A DNA stretch of 50,312 nucleotides from an uncultured SAR116 cluster alpha proteobacterium (GCA_902616005.1 CACMRG010000010.1:1-50312); one strand, 5' to 3'; positions 26,616-36,679 are shown, counted from the stretch's first letter. Notes: generated from the letters alone by a model not told the origin. Program-made: numbers and translations.

Positions 26616-27737
26616 ATGTTTTCTGAAAAAAATTTAATCTATGATAATGATACTTTTAGAAAATTTATTAATATTTGTCTAGATGAAAAAGTTATTTCTA
26701 TAGATACTGAGTTCGTCAGAAATAATACATATTACCCTAGATTATGCTTGTTACAAATTGGAACTTCAAAAGGATCATATGCAATAGACCCAAATAAAAT
26801 TTCAAATTTGTTGCTTTTAAAAAAAATTTTAAGAGAAAAAAATATTTTAAAAATTTTTCATTCACCTAGGCAAGATATAGAAATATTTTTTCACTTATTT
26901 GGATCTTTACCCAATAATATTTTTGATACACAAATAGCATATTCTTTTATAAGTCAAGAATATCAAATAAGTTACGAAAAATTAGTTTTAAATATATTAA
27001 AAATAAAATTAGACAAAACTTTTCAATATTATGACTGGACTTTGAGACCAATTAATCAAAATCAACTTAATTATGCACTGAATGATGTCTATTACCTAAG
27101 AAAATTATATTTTAAGATTAAACAAAAATTAACAAGTAGAAATAGATTTGATTGGGTTTTAGAGGAATCCAAAATTTATCTTGATAAAAAACTTTACCTT
27201 AATCCTTCAGAAAATTATTGGAAAAATATTTATCCATCTAAAGTTAAACATGTGAACTTATTTAAGTTAAAAAAAATTTTTGAATGGAGAGAAAAGAAAT
27301 GTATAAATTTTAATATCAGCCGAAAGTTAGTTTTTAGCGATAAAGATGTAATTAAATTAATAAAAAATCCAAAAAATTTAAATACACTAAGCATCAAGTA
27401 TAAATTAAACAATAAAGATTTAATAATGTTTGAAAAAATTTTATCAAACAATTCTGATACTTTGTTAGAGAATGAAACTAGACTTTTAAAAATTAATTTT
27501 GAACTATTAACTGTTTTAAAAATTATTCTTAAAATAACTTCTGATGAATTAAATATAAGCCAAAATTTAATAGCTACAACATCAGATTTAAAGAAGTTAC
27601 ACTTTAAAAATAATAAAAACTCAAAATTATTTAAGAATTGGAGAAATGAAGTTTTTGGAAACAAAATAGAAAAATTTTTTAACAATAAACTTAAAATTGT
27701 TGCTAAAGAAAAAAAATTCTTTATACAAAAAAATTAA
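26616..27737 (+). CDS. rnd: ribonuclease D
   Basis: DEDD-type 3' exoribonuclease acting in tRNA 3' maturation. The 373 residues contain the exo motifs SIDTEFV (Asp30, Glu32), FHSPRQDIEIFF (Asp87) and YALNDVYYL, followed by two degenerate HRDC-like helical regions (about 205-285 and 295-365). Length matches the family. The stop codon shares the four bases TTAA with that of hda on the other strand. Confidence 0.94.
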   Translation: MFSEKNLIYDNDTFRKFINICLDEKVISIDTEFVRNNTYYPRLCLLQIGTSKGSYAIDPNKISNLLLLKKILREKNILKIFHSPRQDIEIFFHLFGSLPNNIFDTQIAYSFISQEYQISYEKLVLNILKIKLDKTFQYYDWTLRPINQNQLNYALNDVYYLRKLYFKIKQKLTSRNRFDWVLEESKIYLDKKLYLNPSENYWKNIYPSKVKHVNLFKLKKIFEWREKKCINFNISRKLVFSDKDVIKLIKNPKNLNTLSIKYKLNNKDLIMFEKILSNNSDTLLENETRLLKINFELLTVLKIILKITSDELNISQNLIATTSDLKKLHFKNNKNSKLFKNWRNEVFGNKIEKFFNNKLKIVAKEKKFFIQKN

Positions 27738-28438
27738 GTTTTAGCTTTAATAATTTTTATTGCTTCTTTAACTTGTTTTAATGTAATTTTTTTTTTCTGT
27801 TCTAGAGATATTATATCTAAAGTTTTTGCGAAAAGAGAAATAGATTTATAGTTTCTTGTAATTCTCTTAATTATATATAAACAAAGCTTATCATTTAAAA
27901 AAATCTTTTTATCACTTAATTCTTTTACAAGAATTGAAAATAAAAAATCATCATCTGGGAGATCTATTTTAGTACTTATACATGACCTTATCCTTGATTT
28001 TAAGTCTCCTAAGCTAAATTCTATTTCACTAGGAGGTTTTGAACTAATAATTAATAAAGATCCAAAATTTAAAAAAACTTCATTAAAAAAATGAATAAAA
28101 AGATTTTCATTTAAACGTGTAATTTTATCAAAATCATCAAAAATAAAAGATTTACCCAATTTAGCTTCATTTAAATTTACACTACTAAATTGTTTAATAA
28201 ATTCAGCATCTGTGATTTCTTTATAGATATGTGCTAAATGTGTTTTCCCTGAACCTGAAGGCCCATAAAGAATTAAAACTGGAAAATTGAATTTTTTTTT
28301 AAATTTTTTAATATCTTTAAATTCATCAATTAAAGATAAAGCCACTTCATTTACCTTATTTAAAATAAAATTAGAATGATTTTTAACGTTTCTAAAGTAT
28401 AAAGGTAATGCTAATTGTTTAATTAATTTTTTTTCCAT
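27734..28438 (-). CDS. hda: DnaA-related replication regulator Hda
   Basis: AAA+ protein related to the DnaA ATPase domain; Hda/HdaA with the sliding clamp promotes hydrolysis of DnaA-bound ATP. From the ATG at 28438 (MEKKLIKQLALPL) it has 234 residues. The clamp-binding-like QLALPL is at the extreme N terminus, Walker A is LYGPSGSGKTH, Walker B is SFIFDDFDKI, and the sensor region is LLIISSKPPSEIEF. An upstream ATG at 28480 would add 14 hydrophobic residues inside the permease gene and displace the clamp motif, so it is not chosen. The start overlaps the PerM gene by 20 bp. Confidence 0.9.
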   Translation of the reverse strand: MEKKLIKQLALPLYFRNVKNHSNFILNKVNEVALSLIDEFKDIKKFKKKFNFPVLILYGPSGSGKTHLAHIYKEITDAEFIKQFSSVNLNEAKLGKSFIFDDFDKITRLNENLFIHFFNEVFLNFGSLLIISSKPPSEIEFSLGDLKSRIRSCISTKIDLPDDDFLFSILVKELSDKKIFLNDKLCLYIIKRITRNYKSISLFAKTLDIISLEQKKKITLKQVKEAIKIIKAKT

Positions 28439-29471
28439 TTTTTGAATCAACAAAAATATAATTAAAATAGTAACGTGCAATTACACCTATTATTGCTGCA
28501 ACAGGAATAGCCATTAAAATACCTATAAATCCGAAAAATCCACCTCCAACGGAAAGTGCAAAAATAATCCATATGGGATTTAGTTTAACTGCTTCACCAA
28601 CAAGTTTAGGTGTTAAATAATAACTTTCTAATAACTGCCCAATAATAAAAGTTATTAATATAATTAACAATTCAAAACCAAATCCAAATTGAACTAAACC
28701 TAACATTAATGCCAAAAAACAACCTAAAAAAGCACCAATATAGGGTATAAAAGATATCAAACCTATAAATATTCCCAGAATAAACCCAAATTCAAGAGAT
28801 ATAAAATTTAATATTACAGAATAAAAAATTGATAAACATAAACAAACAGAAATTTGTCCTCTAATATATTTAGATAGAGTTAAATTAATATCTTCTAAAA
28901 TCGTTGAAAAGAAATTAAAGCTTGAATTTTTTGTTATGTTGTTAAAAAAAATTCTAATTTGTTTCATTTCTAATAACATATAAAATGTTATTATTAATAT
29001 TAATAAAATATCAAATAGACTATTTAATATTAAAAGACCACCTTTAAAAAAATTATACCCTGCATCACCAACTTTAATAAAAAACAATTTCAAAAGTTTA
29101 AATAAATCTTCTTCATTAATTTTTTTCTGGCCAAAGATAGATTTGAAATAAGGTGAAATTGTTTCATTTAAATAATCTATATATTTAGGTGTAATAATTG
29201 TGATCTTTTCAAATTGTGCCAAAATAATAGGAATTGCTAAAGATAAAATTAAAAATACAATTATAATAAAAATCAACAATGAAAAAAAACTCGAAATTGC
29301 ACTAGGCATAAATGAGTTCAACCTATGATTTATTGGACCTAAAAGATAAGCTAATATAAAAGCTAAAACAAATGGATACGTTATTTTGTAAAATACGAAA
29401 ATAGTTAAAGTCAATATGGTCAGACAAATAATCAAAAAAATATTGTTTTTATTTTCTTCAAATATTCTCAT
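28419..29471 (-). CDS. AI-2E/PerM family permease
   Basis: Inner-membrane protein of 350 residues with about eight hydrophobic segments: paired helices at each end around a soluble stretch (about 90-145), as in the PerM/AI-2E exporter family. Typical marks are ILAYLLGPINHRL near residue 40, SFIPYIGAFLG near 240 and the end GIPVAAIIGVIARYY-like segment (MAIPVAAIIGVIARYYF). It is placed between a DUF2066 gene and hda, the common alphaproteobacterial order. The true substrate is unknown; AI-2 export is a legacy label. Confidence 0.88.
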   Translation of the reverse strand: MRIFEENKNNIFLIICLTILTLTIFVFYKITYPFVLAFILAYLLGPINHRLNSFMPSAISSFFSLLIFIIIVFLILSLAIPIILAQFEKITIITPKYIDYLNETISPYFKSIFGQKKINEEDLFKLLKLFFIKVGDAGYNFFKGGLLILNSLFDILLILIITFYMLLEMKQIRIFFNNITKNSSFNFFSTILEDINLTLSKYIRGQISVCLCLSIFYSVILNFISLEFGFILGIFIGLISFIPYIGAFLGCFLALMLGLVQFGFGFELLIILITFIIGQLLESYYLTPKLVGEAVKLNPIWIIFALSVGGGFFGFIGILMAIPVAAIIGVIARYYFNYIFVDSKNGKKIN

Positions 29472-30595
29472 TTTTTTATCAAAATAAATTCTTCATTAAC
29501 TTGTTTTAACTTATAACCTTTCTCATTTATTATATTAAAAAAAGTACTGTTTGTACCTTGAAATTTAAGGCTGACTTTACCAACATCTCCTTTTAGCCCA
29601 ATAATATCTAATCTCTTCATATAAGGTAAATTATTAAGAACTTGAAGAGAATTAGACCAATCTTGTATTTTTTGTATTGGTATATAAATATCCACAAAAG
29701 TAATTAACCCTTCTTTAAAAAAATTATTTTTTTTCCAGCTCTCTTCGAATACATAAATTAATTCAGTTATATCTTTTAAAAGTAAATCTTTATTTAAATT
29801 AGTTACTGATTTAAAACTTTCATAATTTCTTAATTTAGAATAAATAGTTTGATCAAATTCACCAGATTCATTGTATAACTTACCTGAAATTTTTAATTGA
29901 TACTTTCCATAACGACCTAATTTTGGTTCCAAGACGACAATTAGTATTCTTTTAGTTGAATCATTTTTAATTATTTTTTTTAAAACACTTTTATTAGATT
30001 TTAATATTTCTTTACCTTTAATACTTCTTTTTAATGATAAATTTGCAGAGGATATTTTAAATTTAAGTAAACTGTCATTAGTGTTTAAAAAATTCTTCCA
30101 TATATCATACCACGTGTCTTTTTCATCCAAAAAAACATGCCCACTTGGCCCAACATATATTGGAAAGATAGATATAGGCAAACTAAAAACTTCTGCAAAG
30201 TTTAAATTTTCTCTTTTAAAAAATTTAACAACTTCATCTCTATTAAAACAGAAATCAAAACTGCCTACAAATCTATTAGTACTATTAGCTTCATTGTTAA
30301 TTTTTATAAAATTAATCATTTTATTTAAGTCAATTTTATAGGAATCTTTAATTTTGTTTCTTAAAGTAAGTCTATTAAGTAATTGATTAAACGCTATTAA
30401 TCTTCCTTTTTCTTCAGCTTTTGATTTGGCTATTGTTAAATTTTTATGTTTAGCATCAGAAATCACATTATTTACATAAAAAGCTTTTTCTTTACAATCT
30501 AATTTTGAAGATGCAATGACTTCAAATTGATATATTAAGAAGAAAATACAAATTATTTTTACAAAAAAAAGTTTTAAGTTGAATTCAAATATCAT
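29468..30595 (-). CDS. secreted DUF2066 protein
   Basis: Protein of 375 residues with an N-terminal hydrophobic signal (about 8-28) and a mature start near ASSKLDCKEKAFY. The region VISDAKHKNLTIAKSKAEEKGRLIAFNQLLNRLTLRNK is like DUF2066 proteins, in which many Ala are replaced here by Lys/Asn. Position beside a PerM-type gene and divergent from purM supports this. It overlaps the PerM start by four bases. Function unknown in the family, presumably periplasmic. Confidence 0.75.
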   Translation of the reverse strand: MIFEFNLKLFFVKIICIFFLIYQFEVIASSKLDCKEKAFYVNNVISDAKHKNLTIAKSKAEEKGRLIAFNQLLNRLTLRNKIKDSYKIDLNKMINFIKINNEANSTNRFVGSFDFCFNRDEVVKFFKRENLNFAEVFSLPISIFPIYVGPSGHVFLDEKDTWYDIWKNFLNTNDSLLKFKISSANLSLKRSIKGKEILKSNKSVLKKIIKNDSTKRILIVVLEPKLGRYGKYQLKISGKLYNESGEFDQTIYSKLRNYESFKSVTNLNKDLLLKDITELIYVFEESWKKNNFFKEGLITFVDIYIPIQKIQDWSNSLQVLNNLPYMKRLDIIGLKGDVGKVSLKFQGTNSTFFNIINEKGYKLKQVNEEFILIKK

Positions 30596-30668
30596 GGTAA
30601 TAAAGTAAATGATAATTTATATCATTTTTTATATTTATTTTAACTATTAAAATTTTTTAATTACAATT

Positions 30669-31742
30669 ATGAAAAAAACAAAAAATAGGATCAAATCAAT
30701 CACATATAAAGAATCAGGCGTTGATATTGATAAATTTGACATAATATTAAAAGATCTAAAAAAAGAAATTTTGAGTACCTTCAATGATGCAGTCGTAGAT
30801 AATTTTGGAAGTTTTTCTAGTATATTAGATATAAATAAACTTGGATATAATGATCCTTTATTACTATCTACTACAGACGGAGTTGGAACTAAACTTAAAC
30901 TAGCAATTGAAGCTCAAAATTTTGATAATATTGGCATTGATTTAGTCGCTATGTGCGTAAATGATATTCTGGCACAAGGAGGATTGCCTCATTTTTTCTT
31001 AGATTATATAGCAGTTGGAAAATTAGAAGAAAAACAAGTTAAGTCAATTATAAAAAGTATTATTCGAGGATGTATCATTTCTAACTGTGCACTTGTAGGA
31101 GGAGAAACTGCAGAAATGCCTGGGCATTATTTAAAAAATAATTTTGACTTAGCAGGTTTTGCTATTGGTGCTGTTGAAAGAGATAAAATTTTAATGCCTT
31201 CTCTTGTAAAGGAAGGTGATTTAGTTATTGCCATAGAAAGTAATGGTATTCATTCAAATGGATATTCTTTAATTAGAAATTTAATTAATTATCACTCAAT
31301 AGACATAATTAATGAAAAATTTAATTTTAATAATGATAAAAATATTGCTGAAACACTTTTAAAACCAACATTTATTTATACTGACTTAGTTAAGAAAAAG
31401 CCAAAAAATTTAATGTTGCATGGTATATCTCACATTACTGGTGGTGGGTTAATTGAAAATCCAAAAAGATCTTATGAAAATCATCTATCACTGGTATTAG
31501 ATTGTTCAACTTTCAAAATGGATCCTTTATTTTTATGGATAAAAGAAAAAGCGAATATAGAATGGTATGATTTATTTAAAACCTTCAATTGTGGCATTGG
31601 TATGTTGGTTTATGTAGATAATCAAGATTCATTAAAACTTTTGGAACATTTAAAAAGTCTTAATTTTAATTCTTGGATAGTTGGTGAGATGCAAAAAAAA
31701 GATAAAAATCAAAATTCAGTTCAAATTTTGAATTATGAATAA
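30669..31742 (+). CDS. purM: phosphoribosylformylglycinamidine cyclo-ligase
   Basis: AIR synthetase, fifth step of purine synthesis. The 357 residues show YKESGVDID at the start, LLLSTTDGVGTKLKLA, VAMCVNDILAQGGLPHFFLDYIA, VGGETAEMPGHY and SNGIHSNGYSLIR, plus HITGGGLIENP in the C-terminal half. Full length. It overlaps purN by eight bases, so the two are translated as a unit. Confidence 0.97.
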   Translation: MKKTKNRIKSITYKESGVDIDKFDIILKDLKKEILSTFNDAVVDNFGSFSSILDINKLGYNDPLLLSTTDGVGTKLKLAIEAQNFDNIGIDLVAMCVNDILAQGGLPHFFLDYIAVGKLEEKQVKSIIKSIIRGCIISNCALVGGETAEMPGHYLKNNFDLAGFAIGAVERDKILMPSLVKEGDLVIAIESNGIHSNGYSLIRNLINYHSIDIINEKFNFNNDKNIAETLLKPTFIYTDLVKKKPKNLMLHGISHITGGGLIENPKRSYENHLSLVLDCSTFKMDPLFLWIKEKANIEWYDLFKTFNCGIGMLVYVDNQDSLKLLEHLKSLNFNSWIVGEMQKKDKNQNSVQILNYE

Positions 31743-32361
31743 AGCTAATATATCTGTATTTGTTTCAGGAGTAGGAAGTAACCTTTTAGCTATACATAGA
31801 GCTTCAATGGAAAAAAATTTTCCTGGAAAATTAAAACTTGTTATATGTAACAAAATTTGTCCCGCCTTTGAATTAGCCAAAAAATTAAATTATGAAACAA
31901 AATTAATTTCAAATATAGACATTAAAAAATTTGAAATGACTGTTAATAAGGAACTAATTGAAAAAAAGATTGATTTAATTTGTTTAGCAGGTTTCATGAG
32001 AATTTTATCTCCAAAGTTTGTATTAAATTGGCAGAACAAAATTTTAAATATTCATCCATCAATTCTACCTCTATTTCCAGGGCTAAATACACATAAAAAA
32101 ATTTTATCAAGTGGCTCAAAAATTCACGGATCTACTGTTCATATTGTGAATGAAAGACTTGACTCAGGTAAAATTTTAGGTCAATTCGCATTTGCTGTTA
32201 AAAGTAATGATATAGATATTTTGATATATAATATAAAAAAATATGAAAATCTGCTTTACCCTGAAGTAATTAAAAAATATATTTGGACATTTTTATTTAA
32301 AAAAGATAAATTCTTAGAACAAAAAATAATCCAAATCGATAATGTAATATTTTCATATTGA
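31735..32361 (+). CDS. purN: phosphoribosylglycinamide formyltransferase
   Basis: Adds the formyl group from 10-formyltetrahydrofolate to GAR. The 208 residues include VSGVGSNLLAIHRA, LICLAGFMRILSPKF, the catalytic NIHPSILPLFPG with His, and HGSTVHIVNERLDSGKILGQ with the conserved Asp. The C terminus extends about ten residues beyond the usual barrel edge and is Lys-rich. Normal partner of purM. Confidence 0.96.
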   Translation: MNKANISVFVSGVGSNLLAIHRASMEKNFPGKLKLVICNKICPAFELAKKLNYETKLISNIDIKKFEMTVNKELIEKKIDLICLAGFMRILSPKFVLNWQNKILNIHPSILPLFPGLNTHKKILSSGSKIHGSTVHIVNERLDSGKILGQFAFAVKSNDIDILIYNIKKYENLLYPEVIKKYIWTFLFKKDKFLEQKIIQIDNVIFSY

Positions 32362-32372
32362 GAGAGTTTTAT

Positions 32373-32501
32373 ATGAGCAATAAATTAGACAAACACACAA
32401 AAGATAATCAACAGTTTTATGAAGGTTTTCTAAAGTTCACTTTATTTTCATGTATCATAATATGCGTTATTATTGCTTTACTAGCGATTTTTTTAGTTTA
32501 A
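32373..32501 (+). CDS. aa3-type cytochrome c oxidase subunit IV microprotein
   Basis: A 42-residue frame, [20 protein letters not shown] followed by [20 protein letters not shown], with one C-terminal membrane helix. The pattern YxGFLKFT followed by a single helix is that of the small bacterial aa3 oxidase subunit IV (COX4_pro_2) of Alphaproteobacteria, which binds the oxidase from the side. GAGAG lies about seven bases before the ATG. Other oxidase genes are not nearby. It shares TTAA with the ndk stop codon. Confidence 0.75.
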   Translation: MSNKLDKHTKDNQQFYEGFLKFTLFSCIIICVIIALLAIFLV

Positions 32502-32923
32502 TTTTTTATAATTTCAGTTTCTGAAAAAAAGAATGAGATTTCCTTTTTTGCATTTTCAATTGAATCAGAACCATGTACTGAATTAGCTTCAATGCTTAAA
32601 GCAAATTCTTTTCTGATTGTACCTACTTCAGCCTCAACTGGATTTGTCGCGCCCATAATTTTCCTGTACAAAGCAATTGCGTTATTACCTTGTAAAACTT
32701 GCACTATTACAGGTCCAGATATCATAAAAGACACAAGGTCTTGAAAGAAAGGTTTATCTCTATGTACTTCATAAAATTTGCCAGCTATCTCTTCTGTAAG
32801 TTTAATTCTTTTTTGTGCAATTATTTTTAATCCAGACTTTTCAATTATAGTGTTAACTTGCCCAGTTAAATTTCTTGAGGTTGCATCTGGCTTTATTATT
32901 GATAAGGTTTGCTGTTCAGACAT
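32498..32923 (-). CDS. ndk: nucleoside diphosphate kinase
   Basis: Balances nucleoside triphosphates by transfer through a phospho-histidine. The 141 residues show [14 protein letters not shown], the [20 protein letters not shown] loop, and the active-site His in [12 protein letters not shown] (about residue 117). Full length. It lies 12 bp after pepA's start on the same strand; in many relatives holC sits between them. Confidence 0.97.
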   Translation of the reverse strand: MSEQQTLSIIKPDATSRNLTGQVNTIIEKSGLKIIAQKRIKLTEEIAGKFYEVHRDKPFFQDLVSFMISGPVIVQVLQGNNAIALYRKIMGATNPVEAEVGTIRKEFALSIEANSVHGSDSIENAKKEISFFFSETEIIKN

Positions 32924-32935
32924 TACTACTCCTAT

Positions 32936-34402
32936 TTAAATCTTATAATCAAAGTTTATTGTTAAATCAAATAACAATTTAACACCCCACCCTGACGCAC
33001 CAGTAGGAGATGTTTTGGTAGAATTATTTAACCAAGTTACACCAGCGATATCAAGATGGGCCCATGGTGTGCTTTGAATATGTCTTTGTAAAAAGCATGC
33101 CGCAGTAATTGAACCAGCTCCCATGCCACCAATATTTTTCATATCTGCAATCTGAGTATTAATCATTTTATCGTACTCTTCATCCAATGGTAATGACCAT
33201 ACTTTATCTCCAGTTTTTTCACCAGAATTTTCAATTTTTTTTGTAAGATCTTTGTTGTTGGAAAATAATCCAGCTCTAACTTTACCTAAAGACACAATCA
33301 TAGCTCCAGTTAACGTAGCTAAGTCAATCATAAAAGCAGGTTTAATATTTTTTTCAGCCCAAGATAATAAATCTGCCAATACTAACCTTCCTTCTGCATC
33401 AGTGTTTAAGACCTCAATAGTTTTTCCTGAAAATGACTTTATTACATCACCAGGTCTTTGAGCATTTCCATCAGGCATGTTTTCAACTAAACCAATTATT
33501 CCAACAACGTTCCTCTTAATTTTATTTCTAGATACTGCTTCAATTAATCCTGAAACAGTAGCGGCACCTCCCATGTCCCATTTCATATCTTCCATAGACT
33601 TAGCGGGTTTAAGAGACAAACCACCAGAGTCAAAACATACACCTTTACCTACAAAAGTAAGTGGTTTTTCATTTTTTTTTCCTCCGCTCCATTCCATAAC
33701 TACAACATGGCTTTCTTGTCTAGATCCCTGGCCTACGGCAAGCAGTGATGTCATGCCTATTTTTTTTAAGTTACTCTCTTTTAAAATTTGAACCTTTACT
33801 CCAAACTTTTTTAATTTCTTACATTCTTCTGCAAAAAATTTTGGGTTCAAAATGTTTGCAGGCCTCCATACTAGATCTCTTGCAAAATAAACTCCTTTGA
33901 CAAGATTTAAATTAAACTGAAAATCAGATTTAGTTTTAGAAGAATTTTGAGAAAAAACTAATAAATTTTTTAATTTTCGTTGATTATTATCTGACTTATA
34001 ATTTTCAAATTTATACGACTTTAAACATAATCCTCTTAATAAATTTGAAGAATAAAATTCATCATTAATATAAAAACTTATATTTTCATAAAAATCAGGA
34101 CTTATTTTATCAAAAATTAAACCACCTTGATTTTCAATGTCTAAACTATAATTTTTAGAACTACTCAAGAAAGGAATTATTAAAAACAACCCAAACTCAG
34201 TTTCAAACAAATATGGTTTTTTAATTTTTCTTACTTTTGAGTTATTGATTAGAAATTTTTCAATTTCATTGTTTAACCAAACTGGTTTAAATTTTATTTC
34301 TTTATAATTATCCAAAAATAAAACATTTAATATGTTTTTCTTTAAATTTTGGCTTGATCTAATTTGTTTAAAATCAATCTTCAAATTACTTACACTTATC
34401 AT
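32936..34402 (-). CDS. pepA: leucyl aminopeptidase (cytosol aminopeptidase)
   Basis: M17 metallopeptidase removing N-terminal amino acids. The 488 residues have a less conserved N-terminal domain (1-165), then GVCFDSGGLSLKPAKSM with metal ligands, MKWDMGGAATVSGL, and the M17 signature NTDAEGRLVLADLL. ASGWGVKLLFDL closes the protein. AGGAAAG stands ahead of the ATG. It diverges from lptF by only 29 bp. Confidence 0.96.
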   Translation of the reverse strand: MISVSNLKIDFKQIRSSQNLKKNILNVLFLDNYKEIKFKPVWLNNEIEKFLINNSKVRKIKKPYLFETEFGLFLIIPFLSSSKNYSLDIENQGGLIFDKISPDFYENISFYINDEFYSSNLLRGLCLKSYKFENYKSDNNQRKLKNLLVFSQNSSKTKSDFQFNLNLVKGVYFARDLVWRPANILNPKFFAEECKKLKKFGVKVQILKESNLKKIGMTSLLAVGQGSRQESHVVVMEWSGGKKNEKPLTFVGKGVCFDSGGLSLKPAKSMEDMKWDMGGAATVSGLIEAVSRNKIKRNVVGIIGLVENMPDGNAQRPGDVIKSFSGKTIEVLNTDAEGRLVLADLLSWAEKNIKPAFMIDLATLTGAMIVSLGKVRAGLFSNNKDLTKKIENSGEKTGDKVWSLPLDEEYDKMINTQIADMKNIGGMGAGSITAACFLQRHIQSTPWAHLDIAGVTWLNNSTKTSPTGASGWGVKLLFDLTINFDYKI

Positions 34403-34431
34403 AACTCTTTCCTATTACTAAAATCAAAATA

Positions 34432-35544
34432 ATGTTAAATTACATCATGCGTATTTTTAAATACATTTTTAAAATGTCAATGTTAAATACATTTATCTCA
34501 TTTTTAGTAATTATTGGACTTATTTGGGTAAGTCAATCATTTAGATCAATAAAGTTTATATTTGAAAAAGGTGGGACTATTTTAGATTTTTTAAAATTAT
34601 CTATTTTTAGTATGCCAGCATGGCTTTCTATAAGTGTATCTTTTGGAGTTTTTTTTGGAGTTTTTATTACCTTTACTAAATTACAAAATGATAGAGAACT
34701 AATTGCTATGAAATCATCAGGACTTAATTCACTACAACTCTCCTATCCAATTTTTGTTATAAGCTTGATTTTAGGTTCTCTTTTGTTTTTTAACTTTCAT
34801 TTTTTACTTCCTAAGAGTTATTCATTTTATAAAAATTATGAGGATAATTTAAGGTATAAAAAACCTCAGATTCTATTTAATGAAAATTTATTTTATCATA
34901 TTGATAAAAAAACAATTTTTGCACAATCTATTAATGGAAATGAATTGACCAAGCTTTTCATAAAAGATTATTCTTCTAAACAACAGACTATAGATATTTT
35001 TGCCAAAAAAGCTCTTTTTATCCCTAAAAAAAGTAATATAAAAATTAAATTAATTGACGGTATTAAAATAATATCAAAAGAAAAATCAAACCCATTAATT
35101 ATTAATTTTAAAGAAGATTATATTTCATTTAACACTAATAATACAAAAAAAACATCTAGATCAGATCGTGTTATTGATTTGAAGGAATTCACATATTTTG
35201 AGTTGATTAATAAATCTAAATTACATTCAGAATCTCGTGGAATTTATTTAGCTGAAGCTCACGCTAGAAATGTATTTAGTTTAACACCTATAATTTTTTG
35301 TATGATTTTTTTATCTTTTTTTTTAAAGCTACAACATTCTAGATATGATAGTCTTTTCAAAAAGTTTATTATTATTAGTTCAGTTTTTTTTATACAAATA
35401 ATTTTATTCTCTATGAAAAACATAGTTACTAAATATCATGACTTGGTATATATATTTTATTTAATGCCAGTCACATTAATAATAGTTAGTTTTATTTTTA
35501 TAAAATATGAAACATTTTCGTTTTTCAATTTAAAGAAAGCTTGA
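34432..35544 (+). CDS. lptF: LPS export ABC transporter permease LptF
   Basis: One of the two inner-membrane permeases that pull lipopolysaccharide into the Lpt bridge. The 370 residues show three N-terminal helices, a large periplasmic beta-jellyroll (about 130-270) and three C-terminal helices, as in LptF/LptG. SFGVFFGVFITFTKLQNDRELIAMKSSGL at 60-90 is the cytosolic coupling-helix region. Start could also be the ATG at 34447; neither has a clear ribosome binding site. Followed by lptG one base later. Confidence 0.93.
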   Translation: MLNYIMRIFKYIFKMSMLNTFISFLVIIGLIWVSQSFRSIKFIFEKGGTILDFLKLSIFSMPAWLSISVSFGVFFGVFITFTKLQNDRELIAMKSSGLNSLQLSYPIFVISLILGSLLFFNFHFLLPKSYSFYKNYEDNLRYKKPQILFNENLFYHIDKKTIFAQSINGNELTKLFIKDYSSKQQTIDIFAKKALFIPKKSNIKIKLIDGIKIISKEKSNPLIINFKEDYISFNTNNTKKTSRSDRVIDLKEFTYFELINKSKLHSESRGIYLAEAHARNVFSLTPIIFCMIFLSFFLKLQHSRYDSLFKKFIIISSVFFIQIILFSMKNIVTKYHDLVYIFYLMPVTLIIVSFIFIKYETFSFFNLKKA

Positions 35545-35545
35545 A

Positions 35546-36679
35546 ATGGAAAATATTTTTTTTCCAAAAGTTCTTTTTTCTTATTTAACTAAAATATACT
35601 TAAAAGATATTTTATTAATTTTGTTAATTTTTCTATTTCTAATTTTACTTATTGATTTTATAGAAATATACAGACGCGCAAGTGAAAAAATTAATTTTAA
35701 TAATAATAATGATGATAAATTTATTTCTATTTTATTATATTTATCTTTTTTAAAGTCACCTAACACTATGAAAAATATTTTACCAATTTCTATCCTTATT
35801 TCAACTATCATAACATTTATTAAATGGAGACAAAATAATTATTTTGTTATAGTAAGAACGATAGGCATTTCTCTAAAAAAAACAATTTTTCCACCTTGTG
35901 TTATTGTTTTAATTTTAGGTTCATTATCTTTAATTTTTTTACATCCTTTGGCAAACTACGGTAATAGTAAATATAAATCTCTAGAAAAAAAATATTTTGG
36001 TCACAAAATAGAGGAAAGTATTTCCTTATCAAAAAATGCCATATGGATAAGAAAAAAAATTGAAAATGGTTTTATAATTATAAAAGCTCAAAATATTTCC
36101 AAAAATAAAAATGTTTTGAACAATGTAGAAATTTTCAGGTTTGATATCAATAATAATTTTATAAATAAAATCATTGCCAATACTGCTTCACTAGCGGAAG
36201 ATATGTTAATTCTTCAAAAAGGCAAAGATTTTAGGCCTAAAATAGCTACCGAACCTTTTAATAGTTTTTCAATAAAACTAAGCAATAAGTTTAATACTTT
36301 TAATTTATCTTCAGAAAAAGCGGAAAACATGAATTTAGTTGATTTATATAATTATATTTTATTGATGAAAAAATTAGGTGTTAACTATTCAAATCACTTA
36401 ACACAATTATTAAAAGATTTATTACAACCACTTTTAATTATTTCAATGATCTTAATTTGTGCACCTTTAATTTTAAAAAATAATGAACGAAAATTTCCTT
36501 TGACTATGATGTGCTTAACTATATTAATAGGTTTTACTATTTATTTTTTGGTAGATTTTATGTATGTATTGGGATCGACGGAAAAATTAAATCCTTTTAT
36601 TGCTGGTATTGGACCTACTGGAATATGTTTTTTTATTGGTTGTTACTTAGTGAGTGCTTTTGATGAAATTAAAAAATAA
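35546..36679 (+). CDS. lptG: LPS export ABC transporter permease LptG
   Basis: Partner of LptF with the same layout: helices at about 15-35, 60-80 and 100-130, a periplasmic domain (about 140-275), then three C-terminal helices. LPISILISTIITFIKWRQNNYFVIVRTIGIS contains the coupling region, and the LGSTEKLNPFIAGIGP ending matches LptG. surA starts inside its last codons. The usual next gene, lptD, is not here. Confidence 0.92.
   Translation: MENIFFPKVLFSYLTKIYLKDILLILLIFLFLILLIDFIEIYRRASEKINFNNNNDDKFISILLYLSFLKSPNTMKNILPISILISTIITFIKWRQNNYFVIVRTIGISLKKTIFPPCVIVLILGSLSLIFLHPLANYGNSKYKSLEKKYFGHKIEESISLSKNAIWIRKKIENGFIIIKAQNISKNKNVLNNVEIFRFDINNNFINKIIANTASLAEDMLILQKGKDFRPKIATEPFNSFSIKLSNKFNTFNLSSEKAENMNLVDLYNYILLMKKLGVNYSNHLTQLLKDLLQPLLIISMILICAPLILKNNERKFPLTMMCLTILIGFTIYFLVDFMYVLGSTEKLNPFIAGIGPTGICFFIGCYLVSAFDEIKK

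Noticed and set aside
27230-27685. 151-residue open frame opposite rnd
   Set aside because: Phe/Leu/Ser-rich mirror of an AT-rich coding strand; rnd has clear catalytic motifs on the other strand.
33477-33791. 104-residue open frame opposite pepA
   Set aside because: Lies across the M17 catalytic region of pepA; no start signal or protein-like features of its own.
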